Positions 41,204 to 52,289 are shown, counted from the first letter of the stretch. The stretch: DNA of 64,000 nt from Heyndrickxia oleronia (GCF_017809215.1 NZ_CP065424.1:1276911-1340910); one strand, 5' to 3'. A program made the numbers and translations. Notes: a model not told the origin generated them from the letters alone.

Positions 41204-43183
41204 TTGAACGATCAGTTTGAATTAGTTTCTAAGTATAAGCCTCAAGGGGACCAACCAGAAGCCATTCGAAAAATTGTTGAAGGCATACATAATGGTAAAA
41301 AGCATCAGACCCTATTAGGGGCAACTGGAACTGGAAAAACATTTACGATTTCTAATGTAATACAAGAAGTAAATAAGCCAACATTAATTATTGCTCATAA
41401 TAAGACATTAGCAGGACAATTATATAGTGAGTTTAAAGAATTCTTTCCAAATAATGCAGTTGAATATTTTGTGAGCTACTACGATTACTTCCAACCGGAA
41501 GCGTATGTCCCACAAACGGATACCTATATTGAAAAAGACTCAAGTATTAATGATGAAATTGATAAATTACGCCACTCAGCTACCTCTTCACTATTTGAAC
41601 GAAAAGATGTCATCATTATTGCGAGTGTTTCCTGTATCTATGGTTTAGGTAATCCAGAGGAATATCGAGAAATGGTTCTTTCCCTTCGGACCGGGATGGA
41701 AGTCGAACGCAATCAGCTTCTTCGTAAACTTGTAGATATTCAGTTTGCAAGGAATGATATTGAGTTTCAGCGAGGTACATTCCGGGTTAGAGGCGATGTA
41801 GTAGAAATTTTTCCAGCTTCAAAAGATGAACATTGTATTCGAGTAGAATTTTTCGGAGATGAAATAGATCGGATTCGTGAAGTGGATGCCTTAACAGGTG
41901 AGATTATTGGAGAACGTGAACATGTAGCCATCTTCCCAGCGTCCCACTTCGTCACAAGAGAAGAGAAAATGCGGGTTGCAATTGAGAACATTGAAAAGGA
42001 ATTAGAAGTGCGCTTAAAGGAATTAAGGGAAAATAATCGATTACTAGAAGCCCAGAGACTTGAGCAGCGTACGAACTATGATTTAGAAATGATGCGTGAA
42101 ATGGGGTTTTGTTCTGGCATTGAAAACTATTCACGTCATCTAACACTTCGCCCTGCTGGCTCTACACCTTATACGCTACTAGACTATTTCCCTGAGGATT
42201 TCTTAATTGTTGTAGATGAATCTCATGTAACCCTTCCACAAATTCGTGGAATGTATAATGGTGACCAGGCGAGAAAACAGGTTCTTGTTGATCATGGATT
42301 TCGTTTGCCTTCTGCATTAGACAATCGACCTTTAAGGTTTGAAGAATTTGAGTCACATGTAAATCAAATTGTATATGTTTCTGCTACACCAGGTCCCTAT
42401 GAATTGGATCATACTCCTGAAATGGTTGAACAAATCATTCGTCCAACAGGTTTACTTGATCCGACAATTGAGGTACGTCCAATCGAAGGACAGATTGATG
42501 ATTTATTAGGTGAAATAAATGAGAGAGTAAAACGTAATGAAAGAGTACTTATTACGACATTAACGAAAAAGATGTCTGAGGACTTAACAGACTATTTAAA
42601 GGAAGTTGGTATAAAGGTTCAGTATCTTCATTCAGAAGTGAAGACATTAGAGAGAATTGAAATTATTCGTGAGCTTCGACTAGGAAAATATGATGTTCTA
42701 GTTGGAATAAATCTGCTGCGCGAAGGCTTGGATATTCCAGAAGTTTCATTAGTAACCATATTAGATGCGGATAAAGAAGGATTTCTGCGCTCAGAGCGTT
42801 CACTTATCCAAACAATTGGCCGTGCTGCACGTAATTCCAATGGTCAAGTTATTATGTATGCTGACAAGATAACGGATTCGATGGCAAAAGCGATTGAAGA
42901 AACAAAACGTCGTCGAGCAGTACAAGAAGAGTATAATCTTCGACACGGTATAACACCACAAACAATCCAGAAGGATATCCGTGATGTTATTCGGGCAACA
43001 CGAGCAGCAGAGGATCAAGAAGAATATGTCGCAACAGCCAAAACGCCAAAATTAACAAAAAAAGAGAAAGAAAAACTTATCGAGCAGTTGGAGCATGACA
43101 TGAAGGAAGCGGCAAAAGCCCTCGACTTTGAACGAGCAGCACAACTTCGTGATACATTATTAGAACTGAAAGCGGAAGGATGA
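41204..43183 (+). CDS. uvrB: Excinuclease ABC subunit B (UvrB)
   Basis: UvrB verifies DNA damage and recruits UvrC in nucleotide excision repair. The 659-residue protein starts [17 protein letters not shown] and has Walker A GATGTGKT. The beta-hairpin region [21 protein letters not shown], helicase motifs [25 protein letters not shown] and QTIGRAARN, and a C-terminal UVR motif ([22 protein letters not shown] split over the last 40 residues) follow. TTG 41204 is seven bases after GGGAGG; the ATG at 41177 would add nine residues without a site. It is coupled to uvrA seven bases on. Confidence 0.96.
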   Translation: MNDQFELVSKYKPQGDQPEAIRKIVEGIHNGKKHQTLLGATGTGKTFTISNVIQEVNKPTLIIAHNKTLAGQLYSEFKEFFPNNAVEYFVSYYDYFQPEAYVPQTDTYIEKDSSINDEIDKLRHSATSSLFERKDVIIIASVSCIYGLGNPEEYREMVLSLRTGMEVERNQLLRKLVDIQFARNDIEFQRGTFRVRGDVVEIFPASKDEHCIRVEFFGDEIDRIREVDALTGEIIGEREHVAIFPASHFVTREEKMRVAIENIEKELEVRLKELRENNRLLEAQRLEQRTNYDLEMMREMGFCSGIENYSRHLTLRPAGSTPYTLLDYFPEDFLIVVDESHVTLPQIRGMYNGDQARKQVLVDHGFRLPSALDNRPLRFEEFESHVNQIVYVSATPGPYELDHTPEMVEQIIRPTGLLDPTIEVRPIEGQIDDLLGEINERVKRNERVLITTLTKKMSEDLTDYLKEVGIKVQYLHSEVKTLERIEIIRELRLGKYDVLVGINLLREGLDIPEVSLVTILDADKEGFLRSERSLIQTIGRAARNSNGQVIMYADKITDSMAKAIEETKRRRAVQEEYNLRHGITPQTIQKDIRDVIRATRAAEDQEEYVATAKTPKLTKKEKEKLIEQLEHDMKEAAKALDFERAAQLRDTLLELKAEG

Positions 43184-43190
43184 AACATAT

Positions 43191-46058
43191 ATGGCACAAG
43201 ATAAAATTATTGTTCAAGGGGCAAGGGCACACAATCTAAAAAATATTGATGTCACTATACCTAGAGATCAATTAGTCGTTTTAACCGGTTTATCGGGGTC
43301 TGGGAAATCCTCTTTAGCATTCGATACGATCTATGCAGAAGGGCAGAGAAGATATGTCGAATCATTATCCGCTTATGCTAGACAGTTTCTAGGACAAATG
43401 GATAAGCCTGATGTCGATATCATTGAGGGCTTATCTCCTGCCATTTCCATCGATCAAAAAACAACAAGCAGGAACCCTCGTTCCACGGTTGGAACGGTTA
43501 CTGAAATATATGATTATTTACGATTACTCTTTGCAAGAATTGGGAGACCGATATGTCCGATTCACGGGATAGAAATAAGTTCACAAACCATTGAACAAAT
43601 GGTAGATCGAATTATGGAATATCCGCAAAGAACAAAGCTTCAAGTCCTTGCTCCAATCGTTTCTGGACGAAAAGGAGCCCATGTAAAGGTGCTCGAAGAT
43701 ATTAAAAAGCAAGGGTTTGTTCGTGTAAGGGTTGACGGTGAAATGCTTGATTTAGGGGAAGAAATTTCACTTGAGAAAAATAAAAAACATTCCATTGAAG
43801 TCGTTATTGATCGGATTGTCATAAAAGAGGAAATAGCCTCTCGCTTAGCAGATTCCCTTGAGACTGCTCTAAAATTGGCTGATGGAAAAGTTATCATTGA
43901 TGTGATTGGAGAAGAGGAATTATTATTCAGTGAGCACTTAGCATGTCCACATTGTGGCTTTTCCGTAGATAAATTAGAGCCACGAATGTTTTCTTTTAAT
44001 AGTCCATTCGGTGCTTGCCCAGATTGTGATGGACTTGGAACAAAATTAGAGGTGGAACGTGAGTTAATTATTCCAAATCCCGAGCTTTCATTGAAGGAGC
44101 ATGCCATTGCGCCTTGGGAACCGGTTAGTTCGCAATATTATCCCCAACTTCTAGAAGCGGTATGTAATCACTTTGGAATTGATATGGATGTGCCGGTAAA
44201 AGATCTTCCAGAACATCAATTGAATAAAATATTATATGGCGCGGGAGAGGAATCCATTTACTTCCGTTATGAAAATGATTTTGGTCAGATTCGTGAAGGC
44301 AATGTGAAATTCGAGGGTGTGGTTCGAAATGTAGAGAGACGCTACCGCGAAACAAGCTCGGATTTTATACGTGAGCAAATGGAAAAATATATGGGCCACC
44401 AAGCGTGTCCAAAATGTAAAGGGTACCGATTGAAAGAGGAAACCCTTGCTGTGAAAATAAATAATATGCATATCGGTGAAATGACTGAGCTATCGATTGA
44501 GAATGCAGATAAATTATTTACAGAGTTGGATCTAACAGAAAAGGAACGTACAATTGCCAATCTCGTTCTCCGTGAAATACGTGAGCGTCTGGGGTTCTTA
44601 ATCAATGTGGGGCTTGATTACCTCACTTTATCAAGAGCTGCTGGAACATTATCGGGCGGTGAAGCGCAACGAATTCGTTTGGCTACGCAAATTGGTTCAA
44701 GATTGACTGGTGTTCTTTATATATTGGATGAACCTTCAATTGGCTTACATCAAAGGGATAATGATCGTTTAATACAAACACTTCAAAATATGAGGGATAT
44801 AGGAAATACGTTAATCGTAGTTGAGCATGATGAGGATACGATGCTAGCAGCCGATTATTTAATTGATATTGGTCCAGGAGCAGGTGTACATGGTGGGGAA
44901 ATTGTTTCTGCAGGTACACCAGAAGAAGTGATGAATGATCCTCATTCTTTAACTGGTCAATATTTATCCGGCAAAAAATTTATTCCATTGCCTATTGAAA
45001 GACGTAAGCCAGATGGACGATTTATTGAGATTAAAGGTGCTAAGGAAAATAATTTAAAAAATATAAGTGTAAAATTTCCATTAGGTAGTTTTGTTGCTGT
45101 TACAGGAGTTTCCGGTTCAGGAAAAAGTACACTTGTTAATGAGGTTTTGCATAAGACTTTAGCACAAAAGCTGAATCGTGCAAAATCAAAACCAGGAGAA
45201 CACAAGGAGATTAAAGGAATCGATTATTTGGAAAAGGTAATTGATATTGATCAATCCCCAATCGGACGAACTCCAAGGTCAAACCCTGCCACCTATACAG
45301 GGGTATTTGATGATATCCGTGATGTCTTTGCCGCAACAAATGAGGCAAAAATTCGAGGTTATAAAAAAGGAAGATTTAGTTTTAATGTAAAAGGCGGTCG
45401 CTGCGAAGCATGCCGTGGAGATGGGATCATTAAAATTGAAATGCACTTCCTGCCAGATGTGTATGTTCCATGTGAGGTCTGTCATGGTAAACGTTATAAT
45501 CGAGAAACATTAGAAGTGAAATATAAAGGTAAAAATATTGCAGATATATTAAATATGACTGTAGAAGATTCGGTTGAGTTTTTTGAAAATATCCCGAAAA
45601 TTAAACGTAAGTTACAGACTATTTTAGATGTAGGACTAGGTTATATTCAACTTGGCCAACCAGCTACCACATTGTCTGGTGGAGAAGCTCAACGTGTGAA
45701 ATTAGCTTCAGAACTACATCGTCGATCAAACGGAAAATCACTCTACATTTTAGATGAACCAACGACAGGATTACATGTTGATGACATTTCAAGATTATTA
45801 GAAGTACTACAACGACTTGTAGATAATGGAGATACCGTACTAGTTATTGAACATAACTTAGATGTTATTAAAACAGCTGATTACTTAATTGATCTTGGAC
45901 CTGAAGGAGGAGCAAAAGGTGGTACCATTGTAGGAACGGGAACACCTGAAAAAATCGCTGAAAATCCTGAATCTTATACAGGAAAATATTTAAAACCAAT
46001 CCTCGATAGAGATCGACTAAGAATGAAGAAAAAAATTAATGAAACTGTAAATATTTAA
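43191..46058 (+). CDS. uvrA: Excinuclease ABC subunit A (UvrA)
   Basis: A 955-residue DNA damage sensor with two ABC ATPase modules: Walker [10 protein letters not shown] and GVSGSGKST, and signatures LSGGEAQR in each half. Zinc modules are seen in CPHCGFS...CPDCDG, CPKCKG and CEACRGDG...[26 protein letters not shown] is the typical start. It follows uvrB by seven bases as one operon under the SOS box. Length and motifs are complete. Confidence 0.97.
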   Translation: MAQDKIIVQGARAHNLKNIDVTIPRDQLVVLTGLSGSGKSSLAFDTIYAEGQRRYVESLSAYARQFLGQMDKPDVDIIEGLSPAISIDQKTTSRNPRSTVGTVTEIYDYLRLLFARIGRPICPIHGIEISSQTIEQMVDRIMEYPQRTKLQVLAPIVSGRKGAHVKVLEDIKKQGFVRVRVDGEMLDLGEEISLEKNKKHSIEVVIDRIVIKEEIASRLADSLETALKLADGKVIIDVIGEEELLFSEHLACPHCGFSVDKLEPRMFSFNSPFGACPDCDGLGTKLEVERELIIPNPELSLKEHAIAPWEPVSSQYYPQLLEAVCNHFGIDMDVPVKDLPEHQLNKILYGAGEESIYFRYENDFGQIREGNVKFEGVVRNVERRYRETSSDFIREQMEKYMGHQACPKCKGYRLKEETLAVKINNMHIGEMTELSIENADKLFTELDLTEKERTIANLVLREIRERLGFLINVGLDYLTLSRAAGTLSGGEAQRIRLATQIGSRLTGVLYILDEPSIGLHQRDNDRLIQTLQNMRDIGNTLIVVEHDEDTMLAADYLIDIGPGAGVHGGEIVSAGTPEEVMNDPHSLTGQYLSGKKFIPLPIERRKPDGRFIEIKGAKENNLKNISVKFPLGSFVAVTGVSGSGKSTLVNEVLHKTLAQKLNRAKSKPGEHKEIKGIDYLEKVIDIDQSPIGRTPRSNPATYTGVFDDIRDVFAATNEAKIRGYKKGRFSFNVKGGRCEACRGDGIIKIEMHFLPDVYVPCEVCHGKRYNRETLEVKYKGKNIADILNMTVEDSVEFFENIPKIKRKLQTILDVGLGYIQLGQPATTLSGGEAQRVKLASELHRRSNGKSLYILDEPTTGLHVDDISRLLEVLQRLVDNGDTVLVIEHNLDVIKTADYLIDLGPEGGAKGGTIVGTGTPEKIAENPESYTGKYLKPILDRDRLRMKKKINETVNI

Positions 46059-46060
46059 GT

Positions 46061-46232
46061 CACTTTTCTCATTTAAGGAAAGTTTTAACTAATAACTAAC
46101 GTTTGAAGATCGCTCCATTTTTCATTTTACTGAGAAACGAGCTGCGAACTTCAAAGGACCTCTTCATCCTTTTTTGGGTGTAAAAGCCGGCAATTGGGCT
46201 CTTACAAAAGCTATAAACTATAGAAAACAGCC
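46061..46232. repeat. Structured ~180-bp repeat, copy C (after uvrA)
   Basis: It begins two bases after the uvrA stop with CACTTTTCTC. The middle TTTCATTTTACTGAGAAACG matches copy B, and the end is GTGTAAAAGCCGGCAATTGG, GCTCTTACAAAAGC, TATAAACTATAGAAAACAGC. The first third is more diverged than in A and B, and the outer TTGTTG/CAACAA pair is lost. Confidence 0.82.
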
Positions 46233-46240
46233 ATATTTAA

Positions 46241-46271
46241 AAAAGATGACTAAATGTCATCTTTTTTTTTT
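46241..46271 (+). terminator. Terminator of uvrBA
   Basis: AAAAGATGAC and GTCATCTTTT pair over TAAAT, and a further T run follows. Repeat copy C lies between the stop codon and this hairpin, so the repeat is probably transcribed. Confidence 0.9.
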
Positions 46272-46705
46272 GGGGGTACAATATTGTGTAACATTGCAGT
46301 GTCAAAAAAGGACGGAATGTAATCAAAATGAAATCTATTTTTAATGTTTTGGACATACTTTCATTGTTAATATTAATCAGTAAAGAATGTGCATAATTAT
46401 TGAATATATAAAGTTTGTATGGAAATCCATTTCGATTTATAATAATGAATAAGTTTTCCTATTTAGATTTACCTAGTTTAATAGAAATGTTTGCTTTATT
46501 CAGGCACTTTGTAAAAGGCATCTTGCTTCTTTAAAATGGCTTGAGGTCTAATTTTAGCTGATTTGGAGAATGAACAACACGCTAAACTTAAATCAGTGGG
46601 AAATAGTAACTTAAAATTAAAGTAAGAAGTTAGTTAATTAGTAATAGAGTATTAGAGAAGAGCATTAAAAAAATTTGCCCGAAATAGTAGGGAGATGTTA
46701 CGTGT
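46272..46705. other. AT-rich upstream region of the teichoic acid genes
   Basis: These 434 bp contain no supported gene. An inverted repeat CTGATTT/AAATCAG spans about 46558-46598. I looked for PhoP boxes, which regulate tag genes in B. subtilis, and found no convincing 11-bp series. Confidence 0.45.
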
Positions 46706-47104
46706 ATGAGGAAAGTCATCACATATGGAACCTTTGATTTGCTTCATTGGGGGCATATCAACTTATTGAAAAGAGCAAAAGATTTAGGAGATTATTTAAT
46801 CGTAGGGTTATCTACAGATGAATTCAACGATGTGAAAAGTAAAAAATCTTACCATTCATATGAAAATCGTAAATTAATTTTGGAATCAATTCGTTATGTG
46901 GATGAGGTTATTCCAGAAAACATGTGGGAACAAAAGGTGCAAGATGTCCGGACACATGATGTTGATGTATTTGTTATGGGAGACGATTGGAAAGGAAAAT
47001 TTGATTTTTTAAACGAGCATTGTGAGGTAGTTTATTTACCACGAACATTAGGAATATCTACAACCAAAATAAAAAAGGATTTATTTTCTATCAAAAATGG
47101 TTAG
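46706..47104 (+). CDS. tagD: Glycerol-3-phosphate cytidylyltransferase TagD
   Basis: This 132-residue enzyme makes CDP-glycerol from CTP and glycerol 3-phosphate, the activated monomer for wall teichoic acid. It has YGTFDLLHWGHINLLKRAK with the HxGH nucleotidyl-transfer motif, the Y-E-N-R-K-L-I loop and RTLGISTTKIK, the second CTP-binding signature. The length is typical. The ATG overlaps nothing upstream, but its own end overlaps the next gene by eight bases, so TagD and the polymerising enzymes are made together. Confidence 0.95.
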   Translation: MRKVITYGTFDLLHWGHINLLKRAKDLGDYLIVGLSTDEFNDVKSKKSYHSYENRKLILESIRYVDEVIPENMWEQKVQDVRTHDVDVFVMGDDWKGKFDFLNEHCEVVYLPRTLGISTTKIKKDLFSIKNG

Positions 47105-48269
47105 GGAAGTATTAATCTGGTTGTACTTAATTTTTTTTAAATTCCAATTTAATCTTTTTAAATGGTTACCGTTGAAACAGAAAATAACCTTTATCGTTTC
47201 TTTTAGTCAAAATAGCTTATTTATTTATGAAGAACTAAAAAGAAGGAAGGTCCCCTTAAAGATCGTTTTTTTATGTGAACCATCATGCTATGAAGATGTG
47301 AAAGAACGTATAGATGGAGATGCCCTGCTACTAAAAAATCAAAATGTCTTTAAAATGGCGAAAGGTATTTATCATTTAGCCACATCAAAATTTATTATTA
47401 TTGATAATTATTTTGCATTCTTATCTACTGTGAAATTTAAAGATGAGGCACAGTGTATACAATTATGGCATGCAGCGGGGGCAATTAAAACTTTTGGGTT
47501 TAGGGATCATTCAATTAAAAGCCGTACAAATTCTGCTAATAGAAGATTTACTAAGGTTTATCAGCAGTTTCATAAAATAGTCGTAGGTTCTGATTTAATG
47601 GCTAGTATTTTTATGGAGGCTTTTAAGTTAACTGAGGATCATATTATACGTACGGGTATTCCTCGTACTGACTTTTTTTATCAAATAAAAGAACAAGAAA
47701 AAAGAAAAAAAGAATGGATGCATTCTCATCCCTTTTTAAAAAATAAAAAGGTTATTTTATATGCTCCAACCTTTAGAGATGGAAATGTAAAACATTTTGA
47801 AAAAATTTTGGATATCAATTATTTATATCATTCTCTTGGAGAAGAATATGTCATTTTAATTAAACTTCATCCAACTGTACAGGAAAAGCTAGATTTTGAC
47901 TATGACTTATATAAGGGATTTATATATGATTTTTCTTATTATAAAGATGTAAATGATATTCTGTTAATTACTGATTATTTAATTACTGACTATTCATCAA
48001 TCCCATATGAGTTTTCATTGTTGGGAAAACCAATGATATTTTATCCTTTCGATTTAGAACAATATGAAATTGAAAGAGGCTTATGGGGAAAATATGAGGA
48101 CTTGGTCCCTGGACCAGTCGTTTTTAATACAGAACAAATGGTATATGTCATTAAAGAAAATAAATTTGACTTAAATAGAGTCAAAGAGTTTTCAAATATA
48201 TGGAATAAATATTCTGAAGGCTATTCCAGTAAAAATTTAGTTGATTATCTTTGTAGGAAATTAGATTAA
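47097..48269 (+). CDS. tagB: CDP-glycerol glycerophosphotransferase, TagB-like
   Basis: A 390-residue membrane-associated transferase. The Glyphos_transf domain fills most of the chain: QLWHAAGAIKTFGFRDHS with the catalytic His, RTGIPRTDFF, VILYAPTFRDGN and DYLITDYSSIPYEFSLLGKP. The size and the WHAAGA version of the motif fit TagB, which adds the first glycerol phosphate to the linkage unit. An N-terminal amphipathic or hydrophobic stretch (IWLYLIFFKFQFNLFKW) may anchor it. It overlaps tagD. Confidence 0.87.
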   Translation: MVREVLIWLYLIFFKFQFNLFKWLPLKQKITFIVSFSQNSLFIYEELKRRKVPLKIVFLCEPSCYEDVKERIDGDALLLKNQNVFKMAKGIYHLATSKFIIIDNYFAFLSTVKFKDEAQCIQLWHAAGAIKTFGFRDHSIKSRTNSANRRFTKVYQQFHKIVVGSDLMASIFMEAFKLTEDHIIRTGIPRTDFFYQIKEQEKRKKEWMHSHPFLKNKKVILYAPTFRDGNVKHFEKILDINYLYHSLGEEYVILIKLHPTVQEKLDFDYDLYKGFIYDFSYYKDVNDILLITDYLITDYSSIPYEFSLLGKPMIFYPFDLEQYEIERGLWGKYEDLVPGPVVFNTEQMVYVIKENKFDLNRVKEFSNIWNKYSEGYSSKNLVDYLCRKLD

Positions 48270-48363
48270 CTATTCACTATTTGGTAAAGAACAGATAATG
48301 AATATTGATATTTAAATAAAGTTAAAGAATTTACCGCAGCTATGAGAGGAGTATACATCATTT

Positions 48364-50481
48364 ATGAATGTACAAGGTTCTCTTAAAAGTACACTCAAAC
48401 AACTAGGATATGCTGATGATCAATTGGTTGTACAAATACTTGTCCCTGTTGAAAAAATGGCAACGATGCAGGAATGCTATTTACTTTTAATCGAAAGACA
48501 AACTGAGCAAGTGAAAAGTTTTCCCTTACGTAAAATAAGTGAACAGGATCAGTTTGTACTAGTTGTGGGAAATATTAGAAAAGAGGAAATCTTCACTGGC
48601 GATTTGTATTGGGATTTATATGTGGGAACACTAGCTGAGGGGCAGCAGGAAAAATTTAGAGTTCACAGTGATTATTCTGAGCTTGAAACTCTGTTTTCAG
48701 TAGATTCTGAACAAGAAAGAGTGTTTATTCCCTACACAACTAATAAAGGAAATGTGTCTATTAAACTTACTGATTTAGAAATGATAACACATGTTGACCA
48801 TACAGAATTATCAGAAGAAGGAATCCTCTCTCTTAGTGGATTTGCCATCTATCCAGATAAAGATAGGTTAGTAGAAAAACTAGAGAAGAAAATAGTTATC
48901 AAAAGCAATGATGATGAATTTGAAACAAATTTAGTCCCTAAATCGGTTGAGAGAAAGGACTTAACAGAAAAATACGGACATGATGATTGGAACTTTGATC
49001 ATGCGGGCTTTAACATTGATATTGACCTAAAGAAGTTTTTTGGACATTTTCACACGAATCAGTCCTTAAAAATCTATGTGGAGTATACATATTATGGAGA
49101 AAACCGTTCACAAGTCTTTCTAAGTAATCCGTTAAAATATCCTGTTTCTGAGAAAAAATATGCAGCTCAACTAAATATTATTAAAACAGATCATGCGAAG
49201 AAAAAAATTCGATTAAGCCGTTCCAAAAAAGCAAAGTATTTGACCATATCCATTGGGGATTATCAGCTGAAGCAAGAAATCAAATCAAAGATTAGAAGGA
49301 AGATCATTCAAATACGCCGTCATCCTCTTACAAAGAAAATGTATCAAACAGCTTTTAAATGGATTGGTTATCTTCCGAGAAAAAAGAATGTCATTGTATT
49401 TGAAAGCTTTTTAGGAAAACAATATAGCGATAATCCACGTGCTTTATATGAGTACTTAAAGGGAAAATATCCGCATTATAAAATGTATTGGAGTGCAAAT
49501 AAAAAGTTTGTTCATAATTTTGAGGGAAGAGATCTTCAGTATATAAGAAGATTTTCGGTAAAATGGCTCTTTACTCTCGCGCAAGCGAAATACTGGGTAA
49601 CGAATAGCCGTATGCCATTATGGATACCTAAGCCAAGAAACACCGTTTACTTACAAACATGGCATGGAACACCACTTAAACGTTTGGCATCGGATATGGA
49701 TGAAGTGCATATGCCAGGTACGTCTACACAAAAATACAAGGCAAACTTTATTAAAGAAGCGAGCAATTGGGATTACCTTGTTTCACCAAATGAATATTCA
49801 TCCGAAATTTTCCGGAGAGCCTTTCAATTTGATAAAGTAATGATAGAATCAGGCTATCCGAGAAATGACTTTTTACTGAACAGTAATAATAAAGAAACAA
49901 TGATTGATTTGAAAAAGCGTTTCGGTATTCCATTGGATAGAAAAGTTCTTTTATATGCACCGACCTGGCGAGATGATCAGTTTTACGGCAAAGGAAAATA
50001 TAAATTTGATTTAGATCTCGATTTATCATTATTAAGAAATGAACTTGGGGAAGAGTATGTCGTTATTTTACGTATGCATTATTTAGTAGCGGAAAATTTC
50101 GATTTGTCACCTTATGAAGGGTTTGCTTTTGATTTTTCTAATCATGAAGATATACGGGAATTATATTTAATTGCGGATTTATTAATTACTGATTATTCCT
50201 CTGTATTTTTTGATTATGGCAATTTGAGACGACCGATGATTTTTTATGTCTATGATATAGAGTCTTATCGGGATAAACTCCGTGGGTTTTATTTTGATTT
50301 TGGACAGAATGCACCAGGTCCACTTGTAAAAACGACCGAGGAAGTCATTGCTGAAATTAAAAAGGTTGAAACAGAAGGCTTTACACTTCCTCCATCATTT
50401 GAACCTTTTTACCAGAAGTTTTGCTACTTAGAAAGCGGGCAGTCCTCGAAAAAAGTAGTTGAAACGGTATTTGGAAAATAA
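48364..50481 (+). CDS. tagF: CDP-glycerol:poly(glycerophosphate) polymerase, TagF-like
   Basis: A 705-residue transferase, close to the length of B. subtilis TagF. The C-terminal half (about 335-700) is the Glyphos_transf domain: YLQTWHGTPLKRLASDM with the catalytic His, SGYPRNDFLL, VLLYAPTWRDDQ and DLLITDYSSVFFDYGNL. The first ~280 residues are a non-catalytic beta-rich region without recognised motif, as in TagF/TarF-type proteins with N-terminal extensions. It would extend the glycerol phosphate chain at the inner membrane face. It lies 94 bp after tagB. Confidence 0.87.
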   Translation: MNVQGSLKSTLKQLGYADDQLVVQILVPVEKMATMQECYLLLIERQTEQVKSFPLRKISEQDQFVLVVGNIRKEEIFTGDLYWDLYVGTLAEGQQEKFRVHSDYSELETLFSVDSEQERVFIPYTTNKGNVSIKLTDLEMITHVDHTELSEEGILSLSGFAIYPDKDRLVEKLEKKIVIKSNDDEFETNLVPKSVERKDLTEKYGHDDWNFDHAGFNIDIDLKKFFGHFHTNQSLKIYVEYTYYGENRSQVFLSNPLKYPVSEKKYAAQLNIIKTDHAKKKIRLSRSKKAKYLTISIGDYQLKQEIKSKIRRKIIQIRRHPLTKKMYQTAFKWIGYLPRKKNVIVFESFLGKQYSDNPRALYEYLKGKYPHYKMYWSANKKFVHNFEGRDLQYIRRFSVKWLFTLAQAKYWVTNSRMPLWIPKPRNTVYLQTWHGTPLKRLASDMDEVHMPGTSTQKYKANFIKEASNWDYLVSPNEYSSEIFRRAFQFDKVMIESGYPRNDFLLNSNNKETMIDLKKRFGIPLDRKVLLYAPTWRDDQFYGKGKYKFDLDLDLSLLRNELGEEYVVILRMHYLVAENFDLSPYEGFAFDFSNHEDIRELYLIADLLITDYSSVFFDYGNLRRPMIFYVYDIESYRDKLRGFYFDFGQNAPGPLVKTTEEVIAEIKKVETEGFTLPPSFEPFYQKFCYLESGQSSKKVVETVFGK

Positions 50482-50501
50482 CATGCTATAATAGATAGAC
50501 G

Positions 50502-50537
50502 ACGAATCGAAATCGATCTCTTTTCGATTCGTTTTTT
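50502..50537 (+). terminator. Terminator after tagF
   Basis: ACGAATCGA and TCGATTCGT pair and run into Ts. tagG and tagH may thus be transcribed separately or by read-through. Confidence 0.85.
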
Positions 50538-50627
50538 ACATATAGAACCACTAAGTAAAGAATGATGAACAGAAAAGAGATTGAACTTTTATTTAGATTT
50601 AATACCATTTGTAGGAAGGATTATTTT

Positions 50628-51458
50628 ATGCGTTCGATAATCACTATTATTAAAGAACAAATAAAAAGCTTTTATTTAGTTAGACGTTTGTCTGTGTATG
50701 AATTAAAAAGTGCGAATCGTAATCATTATTTAGGAATAATGTGGGAAATTATTAATCCAATGATTCAAATATCCATTTACTGGTTTGTATTTGGATTTGG
50801 TATTTTTCATAGTAACGGTCGTGGAAACGTGGAAATGGGAGATGAATGGATTCCCTATTTTCCGTGGATGTTATCAGGGATTGTTGTATGGTTTTTTGTC
50901 AATCAGGCAATCACTCAGGGTTCAAAGTCCATTTATACCCGAATTAAAATGATTTCAAAAATGAGTTTTCCTATGAGCGTAATTCCTACGTATGTGATAT
51001 TTGCTAAGTTTTATCAACATTTAATGCTACTTGGAGTCATCCTTGTAATGTTTCAATTTCTTGGGTACCCTATTAATATTCATTATGTACAGCTACCGTA
51101 TTTTATAATAGCAACCGTTATTTTTTTAGTTACCCTATCACTCATTACATCAACATTAACGACAATTGTAAGAGATTTTCAAATGCTTATTACGTCAACG
51201 GTAAGAATTTTAATTTATTTATCGCCAATATTATGGCCACCTTACCATATGCAACCAGCGATCATACAAACAATTATGAAGCTTAATCCAATCTACTATT
51301 TAGTAGAGGGATATCGTGCTTCAATACTAGGTTTATCTTGGTACCCTATTGATCATTGGCAATATACACTTTATTTCTGGGTGGTTATATTTATTCTTCT
51401 ATTCATAGGTTCGATTTTACACATTAAATTTAGAGATCGTTTTGTTGATTTTCTATAA
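50628..51458 (+). CDS. tagG: Teichoic acid ABC exporter permease TagG
   Basis: A 276-residue ABC-2 type permease with six hydrophobic segments. RRLSVYELKSANRNHYLGIM and WEIINPMIQISIYWFVFG are characteristic of TagG/TarG. It carries lipid-linked teichoic acid across the membrane with TagH. The start ATG 50628 has AGGAAGGA seven bases upstream and gives the standard length. An earlier ATG at 50565 would add a short tail without homology. Confidence 0.92.
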   Translation: MRSIITIIKEQIKSFYLVRRLSVYELKSANRNHYLGIMWEIINPMIQISIYWFVFGFGIFHSNGRGNVEMGDEWIPYFPWMLSGIVVWFFVNQAITQGSKSIYTRIKMISKMSFPMSVIPTYVIFAKFYQHLMLLGVILVMFQFLGYPINIHYVQLPYFIIATVIFLVTLSLITSTLTTIVRDFQMLITSTVRILIYLSPILWPPYHMQPAIIQTIMKLNPIYYLVEGYRASILGLSWYPIDHWQYTLYFWVVIFILLFIGSILHIKFRDRFVDFL

Positions 51459-51478
51459 TTGAAAAAGGGGATGGAGCA

Positions 51479-52282
51479 ATGAGTCATTCCGTAGTTTTTG
51501 AACATGTAGTGAAAAAATACAAGATGTATAAAAAAAATTCAGAGAAACTATTGGATATTCTCTTTCCAGATGGTTATGGTGAAAATTTCTATGCCCTACA
51601 AAATATCAGCTTTACAGCTGATCGAGGGGATGTCATAGGAGTTATTGGTGTGAATGGAGCGGGGAAATCGACCTTATCTAATTTGATAACTGGGGTTATT
51701 CCCCCTACCTCTGGAAAAATTGAAATTGTTGGTCAAGCATCCTTAATTGCAATTAATTCTGGTTTAAATAATCAACTGACAGGGCGAGAAAATATTGAAC
51801 TCAAATGTTTAATGCTTGGATTTAATAAAAAAGAGATCCGAGCATTAATGCCAGAAATAATTGACTTTGCGGATATCGGTAAATTTATTGACCAACCAGT
51901 AAAAAGCTATTCAAGTGGAATGAAATCGCGACTAGGATTTGCTATTTCAGTTAATATTGACCCGGATATTCTTGTGATTGATGAAGCATTATCAGTAGGT
52001 GATCAAACCTTCGCTGATAAATGTTTAGATAAAATGAATGAGTTTAAGGAAAAAGGAAAAACAATTTTCTTCATCAGCCATTCAATAGGACAGGTGAAAA
52101 AATTTTGTCAAAAGGCTCTCTGGCTTGAAGCAGGTGAAGTAAAGGCATACGGAACAATTAAAGAAATCATTCCTCAATATGAAAAATTTCTAAAAGAATA
52201 CAAAGCAATGACGAAAGAAGAGCAAAGGAATTTTAAGCAATTAGTATTGGAGAAGCGAAGTAAACTAGCTGCGAATAAATAA
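51479..52282 (+). CDS. tagH: Teichoic acid ABC exporter ATPase TagH, short form
   Basis: A 267-residue ATPase with Walker A GVNGAGKST, signature YSSGMKSRL, Walker B ILVIDEALSVGD and the switch His in FFISHSIGQ. GLNNQLTGRENIELKC is a TagH/TarH landmark. B. subtilis TagH is about twice as long, with a membrane segment and an extracytoplasmic part; this protein ends soon after the ATPase, in a basic segment (KLAANK), followed by a normal terminator. The short form is known in Staphylococcus TarH. It follows tagG by 20 bp. Confidence 0.92.
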   Translation: MSHSVVFEHVVKKYKMYKKNSEKLLDILFPDGYGENFYALQNISFTADRGDVIGVIGVNGAGKSTLSNLITGVIPPTSGKIEIVGQASLIAINSGLNNQLTGRENIELKCLMLGFNKKEIRALMPEIIDFADIGKFIDQPVKSYSSGMKSRLGFAISVNIDPDILVIDEALSVGDQTFADKCLDKMNEFKEKGKTIFFISHSIGQVKKFCQKALWLEAGEVKAYGTIKEIIPQYEKFLKEYKAMTKEEQRNFKQLVLEKRSKLAANK

Positions 52283-52289
52283 TTATATG

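Noticed and set aside
46272..46705. PhoP boxes upstream of tagD
   Set aside because: Phosphate control of tag genes is known in B. subtilis, but I could not find TT-ACA repeats at an 11-bp step here.
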